Shown: piece by piece, positions 9,066 through 17,696 of the stretch
Layout: the number at the start of each line of letters is the position of its first letter
Numbering within the stretch: position 1 is the stretch's first letter
The notes under the pieces: model-generated
The model's database searches: none
Told to the model about the DNA's origin: nothing
The model's input: only the letters and a program-made list of their open reading frames with translations
NCBI GenBank assembly: GCA_963811905.1
Contig: CAWETK010000018.1
Coordinates: 310,001 to 374,000 of the forward strand
Source: DATFVA01 sp963811905
Lineage (GTDB): Bacteria; Bacteroidota; Ignavibacteria; Ignavibacteriales; Ignavibacteriaceae
Reading direction: 5' to 3'
Length of the DNA: 64,000 nucleotides
Made by a program: the position numbers and the translations under genes

Positions 9066-9191
9066 GACTAAAAAGTAACCCTGTCATTTTGATCGAGGGA
9101 AGAAATTTTAGAATTCGAAAAGATTTCTAGGTCGAAGACTCCCCAACCTATTGGTTGGTAAACTCGAAATGACATTGTCTTACTTTTTCAG
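9066..9191. repeat. Palindromic intergenic element of about 126 bases
   Basis: The left arm (9066-9096) and right arm (9163-9191) are imperfect inverted repeats sharing the AAAAAGTAA and TGTCATTT..CGAG core. A perfect CCAACC/GGTTGG hairpin sits inside at about 9133-9148. A separate GC-rich hairpin, CCCCG...CGGGG, lies nearby at about 9012-9030. The 330-base gap 8866-9195 has no gene that I can support. The element is MITE-like or a folded RNA repeat; similar TGTCATTTCGA-type palindromes are common between genes in Bacteroidota, as I recall. Confidence 0.55.
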
Positions 9192-9195
9192 CTAC

Positions 9196-10059
9196 CTACA
9201 TGATGGTAGTTTCAGCTCTTCTTTGAGGCGAATTTCTTTTTCTTTTCCTGAATGGTCTGAATGCATAGAAAAACTGGCTTATATAATGAGCGGGAAAACG
9301 GGAAATAAGACCATATTCTTCGGCTTTTTCATTTTCAGGAAAGTATGCCGTATTAAATATCCAGTCCCAGATTGCAAGCTTAGTGGAAAAGTTTCTGTTC
9401 CTCCCTTTGCCCAGTGTATGATGCCAGCGGTGCATTTCCGGTCCGTTAAATATTTTCTGAAGTCTGCCAGTATGGACATTCAGGTTTGAATGGATATACA
9501 TGCCCCAGACTGCACTTATCACTCCCTTGTAAGCAACAACCTCCGGCGGCGAGCCAAGAAGAACAATAGGAAGGAATTCAACTGTCTGGTTGATGAGAAT
9601 CTCAAGAGCATGTGATCTTGAGCCCGAAAGCCAGTCGACTTTTTCAGGTGAATGATGAGCTTCGTGGATACGCCAGAGCCATTTATTTTTATGCTGCCAG
9701 CGATGCATCCAATAAATATACAAGTCGTGTATTATTGTAAAAAAAACGAGCTGTGCCCAGACCGGCACATCGGCAAAAATATTAAGCCTGGAAACACCTG
9801 TTGTAGAATCGATATAATAAATCACATAATTAAATATCAGGATTCCGAGGATATAACTCTGAGCAATTGTATAAAGCGCAAGGTCATCAAAGAAACCACG
9901 ACGGAGGATTTTCTGTCCTTTATTGTATGGAAAAATTCTTTCCAGGAGGATAAACAGGAGGGCAGCAGAAGCAATTATTATCATAGATACTGCTTCAGCG
10001 GGGGAAAGATTATTCAGATAACTCAACACTGAATCATATATATATTTTAGTACCTGCAT
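9196..10059 (-). CDS. Fatty acid hydroxylase / sterol desaturase family membrane protein
   Basis: This is a 287-residue integral membrane protein with about four hydrophobic segments and the di-iron histidine clusters of the family: HDLYIYWMHRWQH (about 108-120), HEAHHS (about 129-134) and EMHRWHHTLG (about 205-214). Family members hydroxylate or desaturate lipids at the membrane. The substrate is unknown; bacterial members act on fatty acyl chains, sterols or carotenoids. The start is 30 bases downstream of the neuB stop on the same strand, so it may be co-transcribed with the sugar operon and modify a lipid of the cell surface. Confidence 0.85.
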   Translation of the reverse strand: MQVLKYIYDSVLSYLNNLSPAEAVSMIIIASAALLFILLERIFPYNKGQKILRRGFFDDLALYTIAQSYILGILIFNYVIYYIDSTTGVSRLNIFADVPVWAQLVFFTIIHDLYIYWMHRWQHKNKWLWRIHEAHHSPEKVDWLSGSRSHALEILINQTVEFLPIVLLGSPPEVVAYKGVISAVWGMYIHSNLNVHTGRLQKIFNGPEMHRWHHTLGKGRNRNFSTKLAIWDWIFNTAYFPENEKAEEYGLISRFPAHYISQFFYAFRPFRKRKRNSPQRRAETTIM

Positions 10060-10089
10060 AGCGTTTAATTAAAATCTTTTCAACGAATT

Positions 10090-10987
10090 TCAATTCTGCA
10101 GGCTGGATTTTGCTTTACGCAACTTCCTCAGGTTTTTCATTTCACTTTCATACACTCTTTTTATTCCGTCCCCGAGGGCAAGTTCTATATCCCTTATATT
10201 TGAAATAAGTCTTTCTAATCCAATAATTTCCACCGAAGCGGCCTGATCAGTCCCCCACATAGCTCTGTCGAGCGTTATATGTCTCTCAACAAAACAGGCA
10301 CCGAGTGCAACAGCCGCCCAACTTGGTGACAGACCAACCTCGTGTCCTGAATAACCAATAGGCACATCCGGATACTTATTCCGGAGAACGGGAATCATTT
10401 TAAGGTTTAATTCTTCATTCTTACATGGATAAGCTGAAGTTGAATGAGCCAGCAGAAGATTTTCTGTTCCGAACAATTCAACCGCATTTTCGATTTCCTC
10501 AAGCGTTGACATTCCTGTTGACATGATAAGAGGTTTATTCAGAATTTTGTGTCTCAGCAGAAGATCGTCGTCTGTTAATGAAGCTGATGCAAATTTATAA
10601 ACAGGAGGGTTGAAGGTTTCGATGAACTCAACAGCTTCTTCATCCCAGCATGACGCAAACCAGGTTATTTTCTTATTTCTGCAGTAATCTACGATTTCTT
10701 CGAACTGATCATGATTAAATTCAATTTTATGACGGTATTCAATATACGTCATCCTTCCCCAGGGAGTATCCCGTTCAATATCCCACTGATCTTTTGGTAC
10801 GCATATTTCCGGGTGTACGTTTCTGAAATTTTACTGCATCGCAACCCGCCTTAACTGCTCCATCGATCATTTTCTTTGCAATTTCTACAGAACCGTTATG
10901 ATTTATACCGATTTCAGCAATTACAAAGACAGGAGCGCCGTCCCCGATTATTCTATCACCAATAGTTCTGAACCTGGATGAATTCAT
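10090..10987 (-). CDS. neuB: NeuB-family nonulosonic acid synthase (one-base frameshift)
   Basis: NeuB enzymes condense phosphoenolpyruvate with a 2-acetamido hexose or its phosphate to make sialic-type nine-carbon acids. The N-terminus has VIAEIGINHNGS and AVKFQKRTP. The frame breaks after RTP: one G too many in the GGG at 10811-10813 shifts it. Removing one base gives PEICVPKDQWDIERDTPWGR, which is typical of NeuB, then MTYIEYRHKIEF continues in frame to the stop. Later motifs are VYKFASASLTDDDLL, IMSTGMSTLEEIE and IGYSGHEVG, then ERHITLDRAMWGTDQAASV. The enzyme appears complete except for the indel. No C-terminal antifreeze-like SAF domain follows, since the protein ends near residue 298. 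The product could be Neu, Kdn, Leg or another sugar. Confidence 0.85.
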
Positions 10988-11006
10988 TAGGTGCCCTCAT
11001 TTTGTT

Positions 11007-11552
11007 TTAGAATTCTTCTTCATCTCTAAGTGAGATAATCAATTCAGCAAATTCTCTGAATGCGCCGTGCCCTCCTTTATTTTCACAGACATAATGAACA
11101 ATATTTTTAACGAAAATGGTTCCGTCAGAAGGAGCTGCACTTAAACCTACTTCTTTTAATAATTCCAAATCGTTAACATCATCACCAATGAACGCTATAT
11201 TCTCTTTATTCAGGTTTAATCCTGATAATATTTCAGAAAGGAGGGATTTTTTATCTTTAACTCCGCGGTAAAGATATATTATATTCAATTTTTCAGCCCT
11301 TTTCAGAACGGAGCCGGATTGTTCGCCCGTAATTATTCCTGTTTCAATTCCAAGGATATCTCTTAATCTCTCAACACCCATACCGTCTCTTATTGAAAAT
11401 CTTTTCATCACTTCGCCATCGGCTGAGTAATAAACTCCTGTATCCGTCAGAACTCCATCGCTATCTGTAAGAACAAGTTTTATTTTTTTTGCTTTGTCTG
11501 CCAGGGACAGATTATCTTCCCTGAGTTTTTTATCTGTTACCAAGCTGTCCAT
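11007..11552 (-). CDS. KdsC-like HAD phosphatase
   Basis: The 181-residue protein belongs to the KdsC group of HAD phosphatases, which dephosphorylate Kdo-8-phosphate or nonulosonate-9-phosphates. Motif I is TDSDGVLTDTG with the nucleophile and acid/base aspartates. GIITGEQS and GVKDKKSLL follow, then FIGDDVNDLELL as the metal-binding motif and GGHGAFREFAELI at the C-terminus. Position directly before neuB suggests that the synthase product is a phosphate, as in the Kdn-9-phosphate route. The ATG at 11552 overlaps the SDR gene by 16 bases. A GGAGG immediately precedes that ATG, so the TTG at 11543, nine bases further on, is a plausible alternative start. Confidence 0.87.
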   Translation of the reverse strand: MDSLVTDKKLREDNLSLADKAKKIKLVLTDSDGVLTDTGVYYSADGEVMKRFSIRDGMGVERLRDILGIETGIITGEQSGSVLKRAEKLNIIYLYRGVKDKKSLLSEILSGLNLNKENIAFIGDDVNDLELLKEVGLSAAPSDGTIFVKNIVHYVCENKGGHGAFREFAELIISLRDEEEF

Positions 11553-12349
11553 CCTCCATCAACAATTAAATTAGCCCCTGTCATATATAAAGAGGCATCA
11601 CTGGAAAGAAATATTATCGCTCCTTTATAATCAGAAGGTGCAGCCATTCTGCCAAGCGGAGTTCTCCGGGAATAATTATTTATGAAATATTCATCCTGGT
11701 TGTTCTCTACACCACCGGGAGAAAGGCAGTTAACCCTTACACCTTTATTTCCCCAGTACGCTGCAAGAAACCGGGTAAACGATATTATTGCCCCTTTGGC
11801 TACGGGATAGGCAGGGGATTTATAGAATGTTTGTGATCCGTCATCTTTTTGATAGATAGATTGATCCGGGGCAACAATCCCATAAGTGGAAGCAATATTG
11901 ATAATACTTCCATTGCCCTGATCTGCCATTTGCGAACCAATTATCTGCGAGCAGAGGAAAGTTCCCGTTATATTGACGCCAAGGGATTTATTCCACAATT
12001 CAAGAGGATAGTTTTCAAACTTTGAAAGCTCGGCAGCAGCAGAGGGATTCTCGAACATATCATTTACTGCTGCATTGTTGACAAGAATATCAATTTTTTT
12101 ATACTTATTCAGGATATTTGCTTTCAGTTCCTTTATAGACACCGGTGAAGTAATATCAACGCCGGCTCCCATACTTTCTCCCTCAAGGCTGAAGGCGAAA
12201 TCATTGCAGGCATTTCCATCCAGGTCGCAGACAACTATCGCTGCTCCTGCTTCAGAGAGGGCAAAGCAATGCTGTCTCCCTAATAAGCCAAGGGCTCCGG
12301 TGACTACTGCCACCTTGTTTTTTAAAGAAAAAAGTGAAAGGGATTCCAT
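11537..12349 (-). CDS. SDR family oxidoreductase in surface-sugar operon
   Basis: This 270-residue classical short-chain dehydrogenase has the NAD(P)-binding motif TGALGLLGRQH (about 18-28), NNAA at about 92-95, the catalytic serine in IINIASTYG and the YPVAK catalytic motif near residue 180. The C-terminus VDGGWTAW is typical of the family. It resembles PtmA-type SDRs found in flagellin and LPS nonulosonate gene sets. It probably oxidises or reduces a sugar intermediate, creating or removing a keto group for the neighbouring class-III aminotransferase. Its start overlaps the aminotransferase stop by one base. The substrate is unknown. Confidence 0.85.
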   Translation of the reverse strand: MESLSLFSLKNKVAVVTGALGLLGRQHCFALSEAGAAIVVCDLDGNACNDFAFSLEGESMGAGVDITSPVSIKELKANILNKYKKIDILVNNAAVNDMFENPSAAAELSKFENYPLELWNKSLGVNITGTFLCSQIIGSQMADQGNGSIINIASTYGIVAPDQSIYQKDDGSQTFYKSPAYPVAKGAIISFTRFLAAYWGNKGVRVNCLSPGGVENNQDEYFINNYSRRTPLGRMAAPSDYKGAIIFLSSDASLYMTGANLIVDGGWTAW

Positions 12350-13695
12350 TAAACCTTTTCTTCTTTCGCTTTTGGTTTTGTGTTAAAATTGCTGGTTTTC
12401 CTGAATACCGGCTCGACCGGTTCTCCTTTCAGGTAACCAGGAACATTTTTCTCTTCAACCGCTTTCCTGAGGATAGGGAGGACCTCTTTATATACTCTGA
12501 GTGTATATTCAACGTCATTATCGCTATGGGAAAAACTCATATTATGAAAACCGCCCCAAAGGATACCTCTCTTAATCATCTCCTGCTGAACAAGGGATTT
12601 CATTTCAAGAGGATTTCCTGCAGCAGCATCAAAGGAAATTATAGTTCTGCAGTCATAGCCAAAGCATTTTGTATAATTCATACCAAGGTCTGATGCTATC
12701 TTATTATAGCCTTCCCTGAGTTTTCGTCCCTGATTAGCCAGATATTCAGGCACTTTCTTATCCCGCAGTTCCTCTATAGTAGCTTTTGCAGCGGCAAGGG
12801 AAAGTGCTTCGCCGCCGAAAGTAGTATAAAAGAAAACATCTTTATCCAGTACCTGCATTATTTCCTTCTTGCCTGTAAGTATAGATAAGGGCATTCCGTT
12901 AGCTACAGCTTTACTGAAACAGGCCAGGTCGGCATTTACACCAAAGTATTCCTGAGCTCCTCCAAGAGAAACCCTGAAGCCTGTCCACATCTCATCGAAT
13001 ATCAGCACTGTACCAGTTTCGGTGCAAACCCTCCTCAATTCCTGAAGAAAATTATTTTCAGGCGCCTGGAAAACAAAAGGCTCAAGAATGACACAGGCAG
13101 TTTCGTTATCTATTGAATCAATAACGGAATCAATATCATTATAATTAAATGTGCTGGTCATATCCTGGATAACGCCGGGGATGCCCTTATTTCTATCGGT
13201 GACAGAAATATACCAGTCGTGCCACCCATGATAACCGCAGCAGAGAATCTTTTCTCTGCCCGTATACGCACGTGCAACTCTAATTGCCGCCGAGGTGACA
13301 TCAGCTCCCGTTTTGCTATAACGCACCGATTCAGCATTAGGAACAATGGTATTAATCAATTCAGCAACCTCCACTTCAAGCGGATGCATCAAAGAGAAAG
13401 TGATCCCCTTTTCGAGCTGTGCTTTTATTGCATTATCCACTTTATCATAGGAATAACCAAGAGAGAGAGGACCAATACCCATCAGGAAATCAATATACTC
13501 ATTCCCGTCAACATCCCAGACATGGGATCCTTTACCTTTCTCAAGATACTTTGGAGCCACTCCTTTGATATTTTGTGAAGGACCTTTTGCAAGAGTCTGA
13601 GTTGCAGAAGGGATTAAGTTAAGGGCTTTCCTATAATATTCATCGGAACGGGTGATTTTGGGATAATCGTCATTAAAATCAACTTTATTCGGCAT
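12349..13695 (-). CDS. Class-III PLP aminotransferase (GSA-aminomutase-like) of the sugar operon
   Basis: The 448-residue protein has the class-III fold: VWDVDGNEYIDFLMGIG near residues 57-75, SVRYSKTGADVTSAAIR for the PLP phosphate, CCGYHGWHDW for ring stacking, ILIFDEMWTGFR with the aspartate, and FSKAVANGMPLS with the PLP lysine. It is closest in pattern to glutamate-1-semialdehyde aminomutases, but its operon contains no heme gene. Its context of transketolase, SDR, NeuB and SpsF argues for transamination of a keto sugar or related intermediate. It starts 18 bases after the transketolase C-terminal subunit. The amino acceptor is unknown. Confidence 0.85.
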   Translation of the reverse strand: MPNKVDFNDDYPKITRSDEYYRKALNLIPSATQTLAKGPSQNIKGVAPKYLEKGKGSHVWDVDGNEYIDFLMGIGPLSLGYSYDKVDNAIKAQLEKGITFSLMHPLEVEVAELINTIVPNAESVRYSKTGADVTSAAIRVARAYTGREKILCCGYHGWHDWYISVTDRNKGIPGVIQDMTSTFNYNDIDSVIDSIDNETACVILEPFVFQAPENNFLQELRRVCTETGTVLIFDEMWTGFRVSLGGAQEYFGVNADLACFSKAVANGMPLSILTGKKEIMQVLDKDVFFYTTFGGEALSLAAAKATIEELRDKKVPEYLANQGRKLREGYNKIASDLGMNYTKCFGYDCRTIISFDAAAGNPLEMKSLVQQEMIKRGILWGGFHNMSFSHSDNDVEYTLRVYKEVLPILRKAVEEKNVPGYLKGEPVEPVFRKTSNFNTKPKAKEEKV

Positions 13696-13713
13696 TATAA
13701 TTCCCTCATAATT

Positions 13714-14643
13714 TTAGATTGAATATTCTTCTCTTTTTGATAATTTAATAAGTTCATTGTTTATTCTGCCCGCAATCTGTTCAGCAGTAAACCCTTCATA
13801 CTCAAGTACATCCGGGAGCAGTGCCGGTTTGAACCATTTATTTTCAAGGGCGATAGGCAGAACACTGCAGCGGATTTTTTCTTTGACCAGGCATTCAGAC
13901 AAAATGGAAAACAAACCGCCGGTGATGAAGTGGTCTTCGAGGGTAACTGCAAGGACGTCACTTAAACAGATACTTTTCAGCAACTCCTCGTCGATCGGTT
14001 TTAAAGTCCGGAGGTTAATCACTCCAACCGATTTTCCTTCAGACCGTAATATACCTGCAGCTTCAACGGCTTGTTTAAGTAATATTCCGTATGTAAGGAT
14101 AACAATATCCCTTCCTTCACTAATAACTTCAGCCTTACCAATTCTAAAGTCTGTATTATGTTCAACCGCAGGTCTCATATTATTGAACCGAATATAAAAA
14201 GGGGAGGGGTGGAGTATTACTTCCCTCAATCCGAGCAGCATATCCTCTTCATCAGAAGGACAGAATATATTTACGGGGGGTATGCCCCGCATCAGTGAGA
14301 TATCTTCAATAGCCTGGTGGGTCGGTCCATTGCCATCGCTTAAAAATCCGGGGACGGCACCGACAAGTTTTACCGGCAGGTTCCCGATCCCTACATCCGT
14401 CCTGATGAATTCAAAGGCACGCATAGTAAGGAAAGTTGCCAGTGAGTGAACAATAGGTATTCTTCCCCTCAGTGCAAAACCTGCTGCCATCCCGATCATG
14501 GTCTGCTCAGCTATTCCAACATCAATAAACCTGTCCTTTATAATGTCCGGCAGATTTCTTATTGCTGCACGGTTTTCAGCGGTCATTACGATTATTCTCT
14601 CGTCTTCTTTTACGAGTTGTATAAGGAGTTCTTCGTAGTTCAT
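13714..14643 (-). CDS. Transketolase C-terminal subunit (pyrimidine-binding plus C domain)
   Basis: The 309-residue protein covers the pyrimidine-binding domain and C-terminal domain of a transketolase. RIIVMTAENRAAIRNL lies near the start, then FIDVGIAEQTMIGMAAGFA with the catalytic glutamate that activates thiamine diphosphate. After it come HQAIEDISLMRGIP and the C-domain with GKSVGVINLRTLKPID. The N-terminal half is the separate gene at 14647-15507, three bases upstream. Two-subunit transketolases in polysaccharide clusters probably transfer a two-carbon unit to build or shorten an unusual sugar. A housekeeping pentose-phosphate role cannot be excluded but the operon argues otherwise. Confidence 0.88.
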   Translation of the reverse strand: MNYEELLIQLVKEDERIIVMTAENRAAIRNLPDIIKDRFIDVGIAEQTMIGMAAGFALRGRIPIVHSLATFLTMRAFEFIRTDVGIGNLPVKLVGAVPGFLSDGNGPTHQAIEDISLMRGIPPVNIFCPSDEEDMLLGLREVILHPSPFYIRFNNMRPAVEHNTDFRIGKAEVISEGRDIVILTYGILLKQAVEAAGILRSEGKSVGVINLRTLKPIDEELLKSICLSDVLAVTLEDHFITGGLFSILSECLVKEKIRCSVLPIALENKWFKPALLPDVLEYEGFTAEQIAGRINNELIKLSKREEYSI

Positions 14644-14646
14644 AAA

Positions 14647-15507
14647 CTATCTTACTGTTAAAGTTTCTGATTTCAAATCTGTTTTTACTTTGCTATAAAG
14701 TTCCTGAAGGAGCTGATCTATTTCATCGTGAGTAAAATTACAGAACCATCTATCGGCCCGGGATTCAATACTCGGCAGGCCTTTTCCCCGGGTGGTTTCT
14801 GCTATTATAACTGACGGCCGATCCTCCCTGAAAGGAAGCTTGTTAAAGGCCTTTTCAAGGTCATCAAAATCATGTCCATTGCACCTGTAAGGAGTCCATC
14901 CGAAAGCTTCAAATTTTTTCTCAAGGGGTTCTAATGGTATCAGTTCTTCTGTTCTGATATTAGCCTGAAATTGATTTCTGTCGACGACGGCGATCATATT
15001 TTTTAATTTATGTGCAGAAGCAACAAGGAGTCCCTCCCAGACTGAACCCTCATTGAGTTCACCATCGCCTAAAATCACAACCACTTTATTGGTCTGGTTC
15101 TTCAGCAAGCAGTCTTTTGCAACTCCCATAGAGACGGAAAGCAGATGTCCGAGTGAACCCGAATGGTATTCAATTCCGGGAATTCTGGTATTAGGATGCC
15201 AGTATATAAAGTCATTCGTCTTGAGGTGATTCCTTAATCTTTCTTTCTCTATTATACCAAGTTCAGCAAGCGTTCCGTAAAGTGCAGGAACATCGTGCCC
15301 TTTAGAAAGAAAGAGATAATCGCGCTCGGGGTGATTCAGATTGTCCTTATTGAGATTCAGAAAATTGTTGTATAGATAAACAATAAGGTCGGCGCAGGAA
15401 AGTGAAGCACCTAAAAAACAACCTCCATCTGTAGCCAGCCTTATGATATGCTCACGCACACTGAATGCGATTTCTTCCAGTTCTTTTTTACTTTTCTTTG
15501 TTATCAT
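14647..15507 (-). CDS. Transketolase N-terminal subunit (thiamine diphosphate-binding)
   Basis: The 286-residue protein is the diphosphate-binding half of a split transketolase. It shows DGGCFLGASLSCADLIVYL near residues 27-45, FLSKGHDVPALYGTLAELG, HSGSLGHLLSVSMGVAKD, and the ThDP/metal motif GDGELNEGSVWEG ending in VVDRNQFQ. It works with the C-terminal subunit encoded three bases downstream. The gene begins one base before the SpsF stop, so SpsF, TktN, TktC and the aminotransferase are transcribed as a tight unit. Both halves keep their expected catalytic motifs. Confidence 0.9.
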   Translation of the reverse strand: MITKKSKKELEEIAFSVREHIIRLATDGGCFLGASLSCADLIVYLYNNFLNLNKDNLNHPERDYLFLSKGHDVPALYGTLAELGIIEKERLRNHLKTNDFIYWHPNTRIPGIEYHSGSLGHLLSVSMGVAKDCLLKNQTNKVVVILGDGELNEGSVWEGLLVASAHKLKNMIAVVDRNQFQANIRTEELIPLEPLEKKFEAFGWTPYRCNGHDFDDLEKAFNKLPFREDRPSVIIAETTRGKGLPSIESRADRWFCNFTHDEIDQLLQELYSKVKTDLKSETLTVR

Positions 15508-16305
15508 TTAAATTGTCCTGGTTTGCTCAGGTTTAATAGTTTTTAATTCCCGCAGATGATTTCTATACCAATTCACACCATTATATTTTTCATTTATAGC
15601 TTTTACTGCAGGATGACTACTTACGAACTCCAGTATATCATTTAAATCAAACCGCGGGTTTGCAGCATACAATGCATTATATATCTCACTGATAAACAGA
15701 TAATCCTCCATATAATCGATTGTCCACCGACAGGACATTGAATAATCCAGGCCTGTTTCCCACACCAGATTTCCTATTCTAAATTTATCAGGATTTTCCC
15801 AGATATAGGGTGTGGTATGTTCTCTTTCAATATCTCTGGATGCTTCCCGCCATGATTGCTCCAGCGCTTCCATAGTCATAATTTCCACATCATTTCCATC
15901 GGGATAAGTTGCAGGGTGAAGGTTGCTGACATAATCATATTTACCGGGATTTGAGATAAAATAACTCAGCACTTTAGTTATCACCGACGGGTCAATTAAG
16001 GGACAATCAGACGGTATTTTGACTACTGCGTCGGCGTTATACTTAAGTCCTGTTTTATAATGCCTGTCCAGCAGATCCGAAGTACTTCCGCGGTATACAG
16101 CGTAGCCGCCGGCTTCACATGTTTCCGCTAGTTTGTTATCCCGGTCTTCTTCCGTCACAGCTACAACTACTTTCCCGATAAGATCAGACAAACAAACACG
16201 CTCAAGCATTCTTAAAATCAGCGGTTTTCCGACAAGCGGCATCATAACTTTGCCAGGCATTCTTGATGATCCTGTTCTTGCCTGGACTACGGTGACGATA
16301 TTCAT
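15508..16305 (-). CDS. SpsF-type cytidylyltransferase (CMP-sugar synthetase-like)
   Basis: The 265-residue protein begins with the nucleotide-binding motif VQARTGSSRMPGKVMMPL (about 6-23) of the SpsF/NeuA-like family, followed by PSDCPLIDP (about 97-105), the metal-binding aspartate region. Family members activate sugars as CMP (or other nucleotide) derivatives. In an operon with NeuB it most simply makes a CMP-nonulosonate. It differs from canonical NeuA/CMP-Neu5Ac synthetase, which has a slightly different signature, so the substrate may not be a classical sialic acid. The start is ATG at 16305, 39 bases after the upstream glycosyltransferase-like gene. Confidence 0.83.
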   Translation of the reverse strand: MNIVTVVQARTGSSRMPGKVMMPLVGKPLILRMLERVCLSDLIGKVVVAVTEEDRDNKLAETCEAGGYAVYRGSTSDLLDRHYKTGLKYNADAVVKIPSDCPLIDPSVITKVLSYFISNPGKYDYVSNLHPATYPDGNDVEIMTMEALEQSWREASRDIEREHTTPYIWENPDKFRIGNLVWETGLDYSMSCRWTIDYMEDYLFISEIYNALYAANPRFDLNDILEFVSSHPAVKAINEKYNGVNWYRNHLRELKTIKPEQTRTI

Positions 16306-16344
16306 ATAATTATTTTATTATAGATTAGATAATCGTAAATTTAA

Positions 16345-17400
16345 TCACTTCTCCGCATTAAGCAATTTGGAACGATATCTCTGAAGAATTCTTCTCTTGA
16401 GTCTTGTCCTCAGCAATTCCGGTTTAATTTCCAATGAATGTGAAACTGCCATAAGGTTCCTGCCGACCTCCGCTATTGCCTCCGAGGATGTTCCGCCATT
16501 CTGTATCGGTGTTAGTTTCTGAAGTTCAGGCAATTCAAATTCCGAATATACCTGTTTACCCAGAGCAAGGCCGACATACACTACGCTTGAGTACCTTGTA
16601 ACAAGTGTTTCACAATTCGCAATCATATGTGAAGTATTTCCTGTTGAATATACCAAAGCACCCGGTGCGTACCGATTGATCTCCGCGGTAGCTCTTTCAA
16701 CATTTTCATTAGGATGGAGCTTAAAAATAAGCTGTCTTCCATCCGCGATTGATTTAGCGTATTCTATGAATTTTTTCCTGTTTTCATATTTATAAGTTTC
16801 TCTTGTATCAGAGGTTGCGACAAGTACATAATTCTTATGCGGAAAATCATTATTAAGATATTCCTTACAATTATCAAAATTAGGTATTCCCGTAACCTCT
16901 ATTTTATCCGGGTCGACACCTTTTTTAATAAATAAATCTTTGTAACCTTCCGAAGCAACGCAGAATTTATCATAAGCATGCGATAAACCAGTTACCGAAG
17001 TACTCGCGATCCAGCGGGGGAGTTTTAAGTTCTTAACAAGGTAGTAAAGCAGGTTTTCGGGATCAGTCATTCCCTCCTGTACTAATATCAGTTTATTATC
17101 CCTAACATTCTTCGGCACAATCAAATCAGAACAGGTATAGACCAGGTCATAATCATGATCAGTGCCCTCATAATCAATTTTCAGGTTATGTTTGTTCAGA
17201 TAGCCGAAAGTTCTAGCTTTAAATTGTCCGCCGAGAATAGTGAAATCGAGGATGCTCGTTCGTCCAGCCAGTTTCAGGAATCCATCTGAATAAAAAGGGG
17301 TGAAATAGCATTGTTCGGGGGGGAAATGCATTGAAATTTTACGCATCATAGTAGTCTGATTAAGTGAACCGCAGATGAATAGAATTTTTCTATCGTTCAT
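16345..17400 (-). CDS. GT-B-like glycosyltransferase, function uncertain
   Basis: The protein is about 351 residues from the ATG at 17400; an upstream ATG at 17442 would add 14 hydrophobic, unlikely residues. It has no signal peptide. A Rossmann-like start (KILFICGSLNQTTMM) and a C-terminal half with ATSDTRETYKYENR, LIFKLHPNEN and ETLVTRYSSVVYVGLALG resemble the GT-B proteins of the CDP-glycerol phosphotransferase, polysialyltransferase and KpsC/KpsS group. The HPNE motif recurs in that group. It is the first gene of the sugar operon and may transfer the CMP-activated sugar. I do not recognise a specific family. The 296-base divergent gap to the next gene probably holds both promoters. Confidence 0.6.
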   Translation of the reverse strand: MNDRKILFICGSLNQTTMMRKISMHFPPEQCYFTPFYSDGFLKLAGRTSILDFTILGGQFKARTFGYLNKHNLKIDYEGTDHDYDLVYTCSDLIVPKNVRDNKLILVQEGMTDPENLLYYLVKNLKLPRWIASTSVTGLSHAYDKFCVASEGYKDLFIKKGVDPDKIEVTGIPNFDNCKEYLNNDFPHKNYVLVATSDTRETYKYENRKKFIEYAKSIADGRQLIFKLHPNENVERATAEINRYAPGALVYSTGNTSHMIANCETLVTRYSSVVYVGLALGKQVYSEFELPELQKLTPIQNGGTSSEAIAEVGRNLMAVSHSLEIKPELLRTRLKRRILQRYRSKLLNAEK

Positions 17401-17696
17401 AAAATCTCTGATGATATAAAAATTAAAATTATTAAATAACAAATTCCCCGGCTGTTAAATTATTGTTAAGATTATACCTCTAAGTATTATTTATTCAATG
17501 GCTTAGCTGTTAATATATTTTATAATCTACTAAAACTCAAACCAAGGTGCCATGCCTCATATCGATGAACTTTTTAAGTGCTATATTCTATAATGTTCTA
17601 AAATATAAAGACTTAATTGCTGTAAATATTTGATTACGAGCATTTCTATTCTTAAATTCATCCCTCAAAACTCCCACTACAACAAAAAACGGTAAA

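Noticed and set aside
9151..9489. Plus-strand open frame over the fatty-acid-hydroxylase gene
   Set aside because: It lies opposite the conserved histidine motifs and has no independent support.
10811..10813. Programmed ribosomal frameshifting in neuB, polA or trpS
   Set aside because: There is no slippery heptamer plus pseudoknot pattern, and the indels lie at different places in unrelated genes; errors are simpler.
13219..14197. Plus-strand open frames over the aminotransferase and transketolase genes
   Set aside because: They are opposite strongly conserved enzymes and do not match any family.
17401..17696. tRNA or small RNA in the divergent gap
   Set aside because: No cloverleaf or conserved tRNA motif (GGTTCGA-type T loop) was found; the sequence is AT-rich and probably holds promoters.
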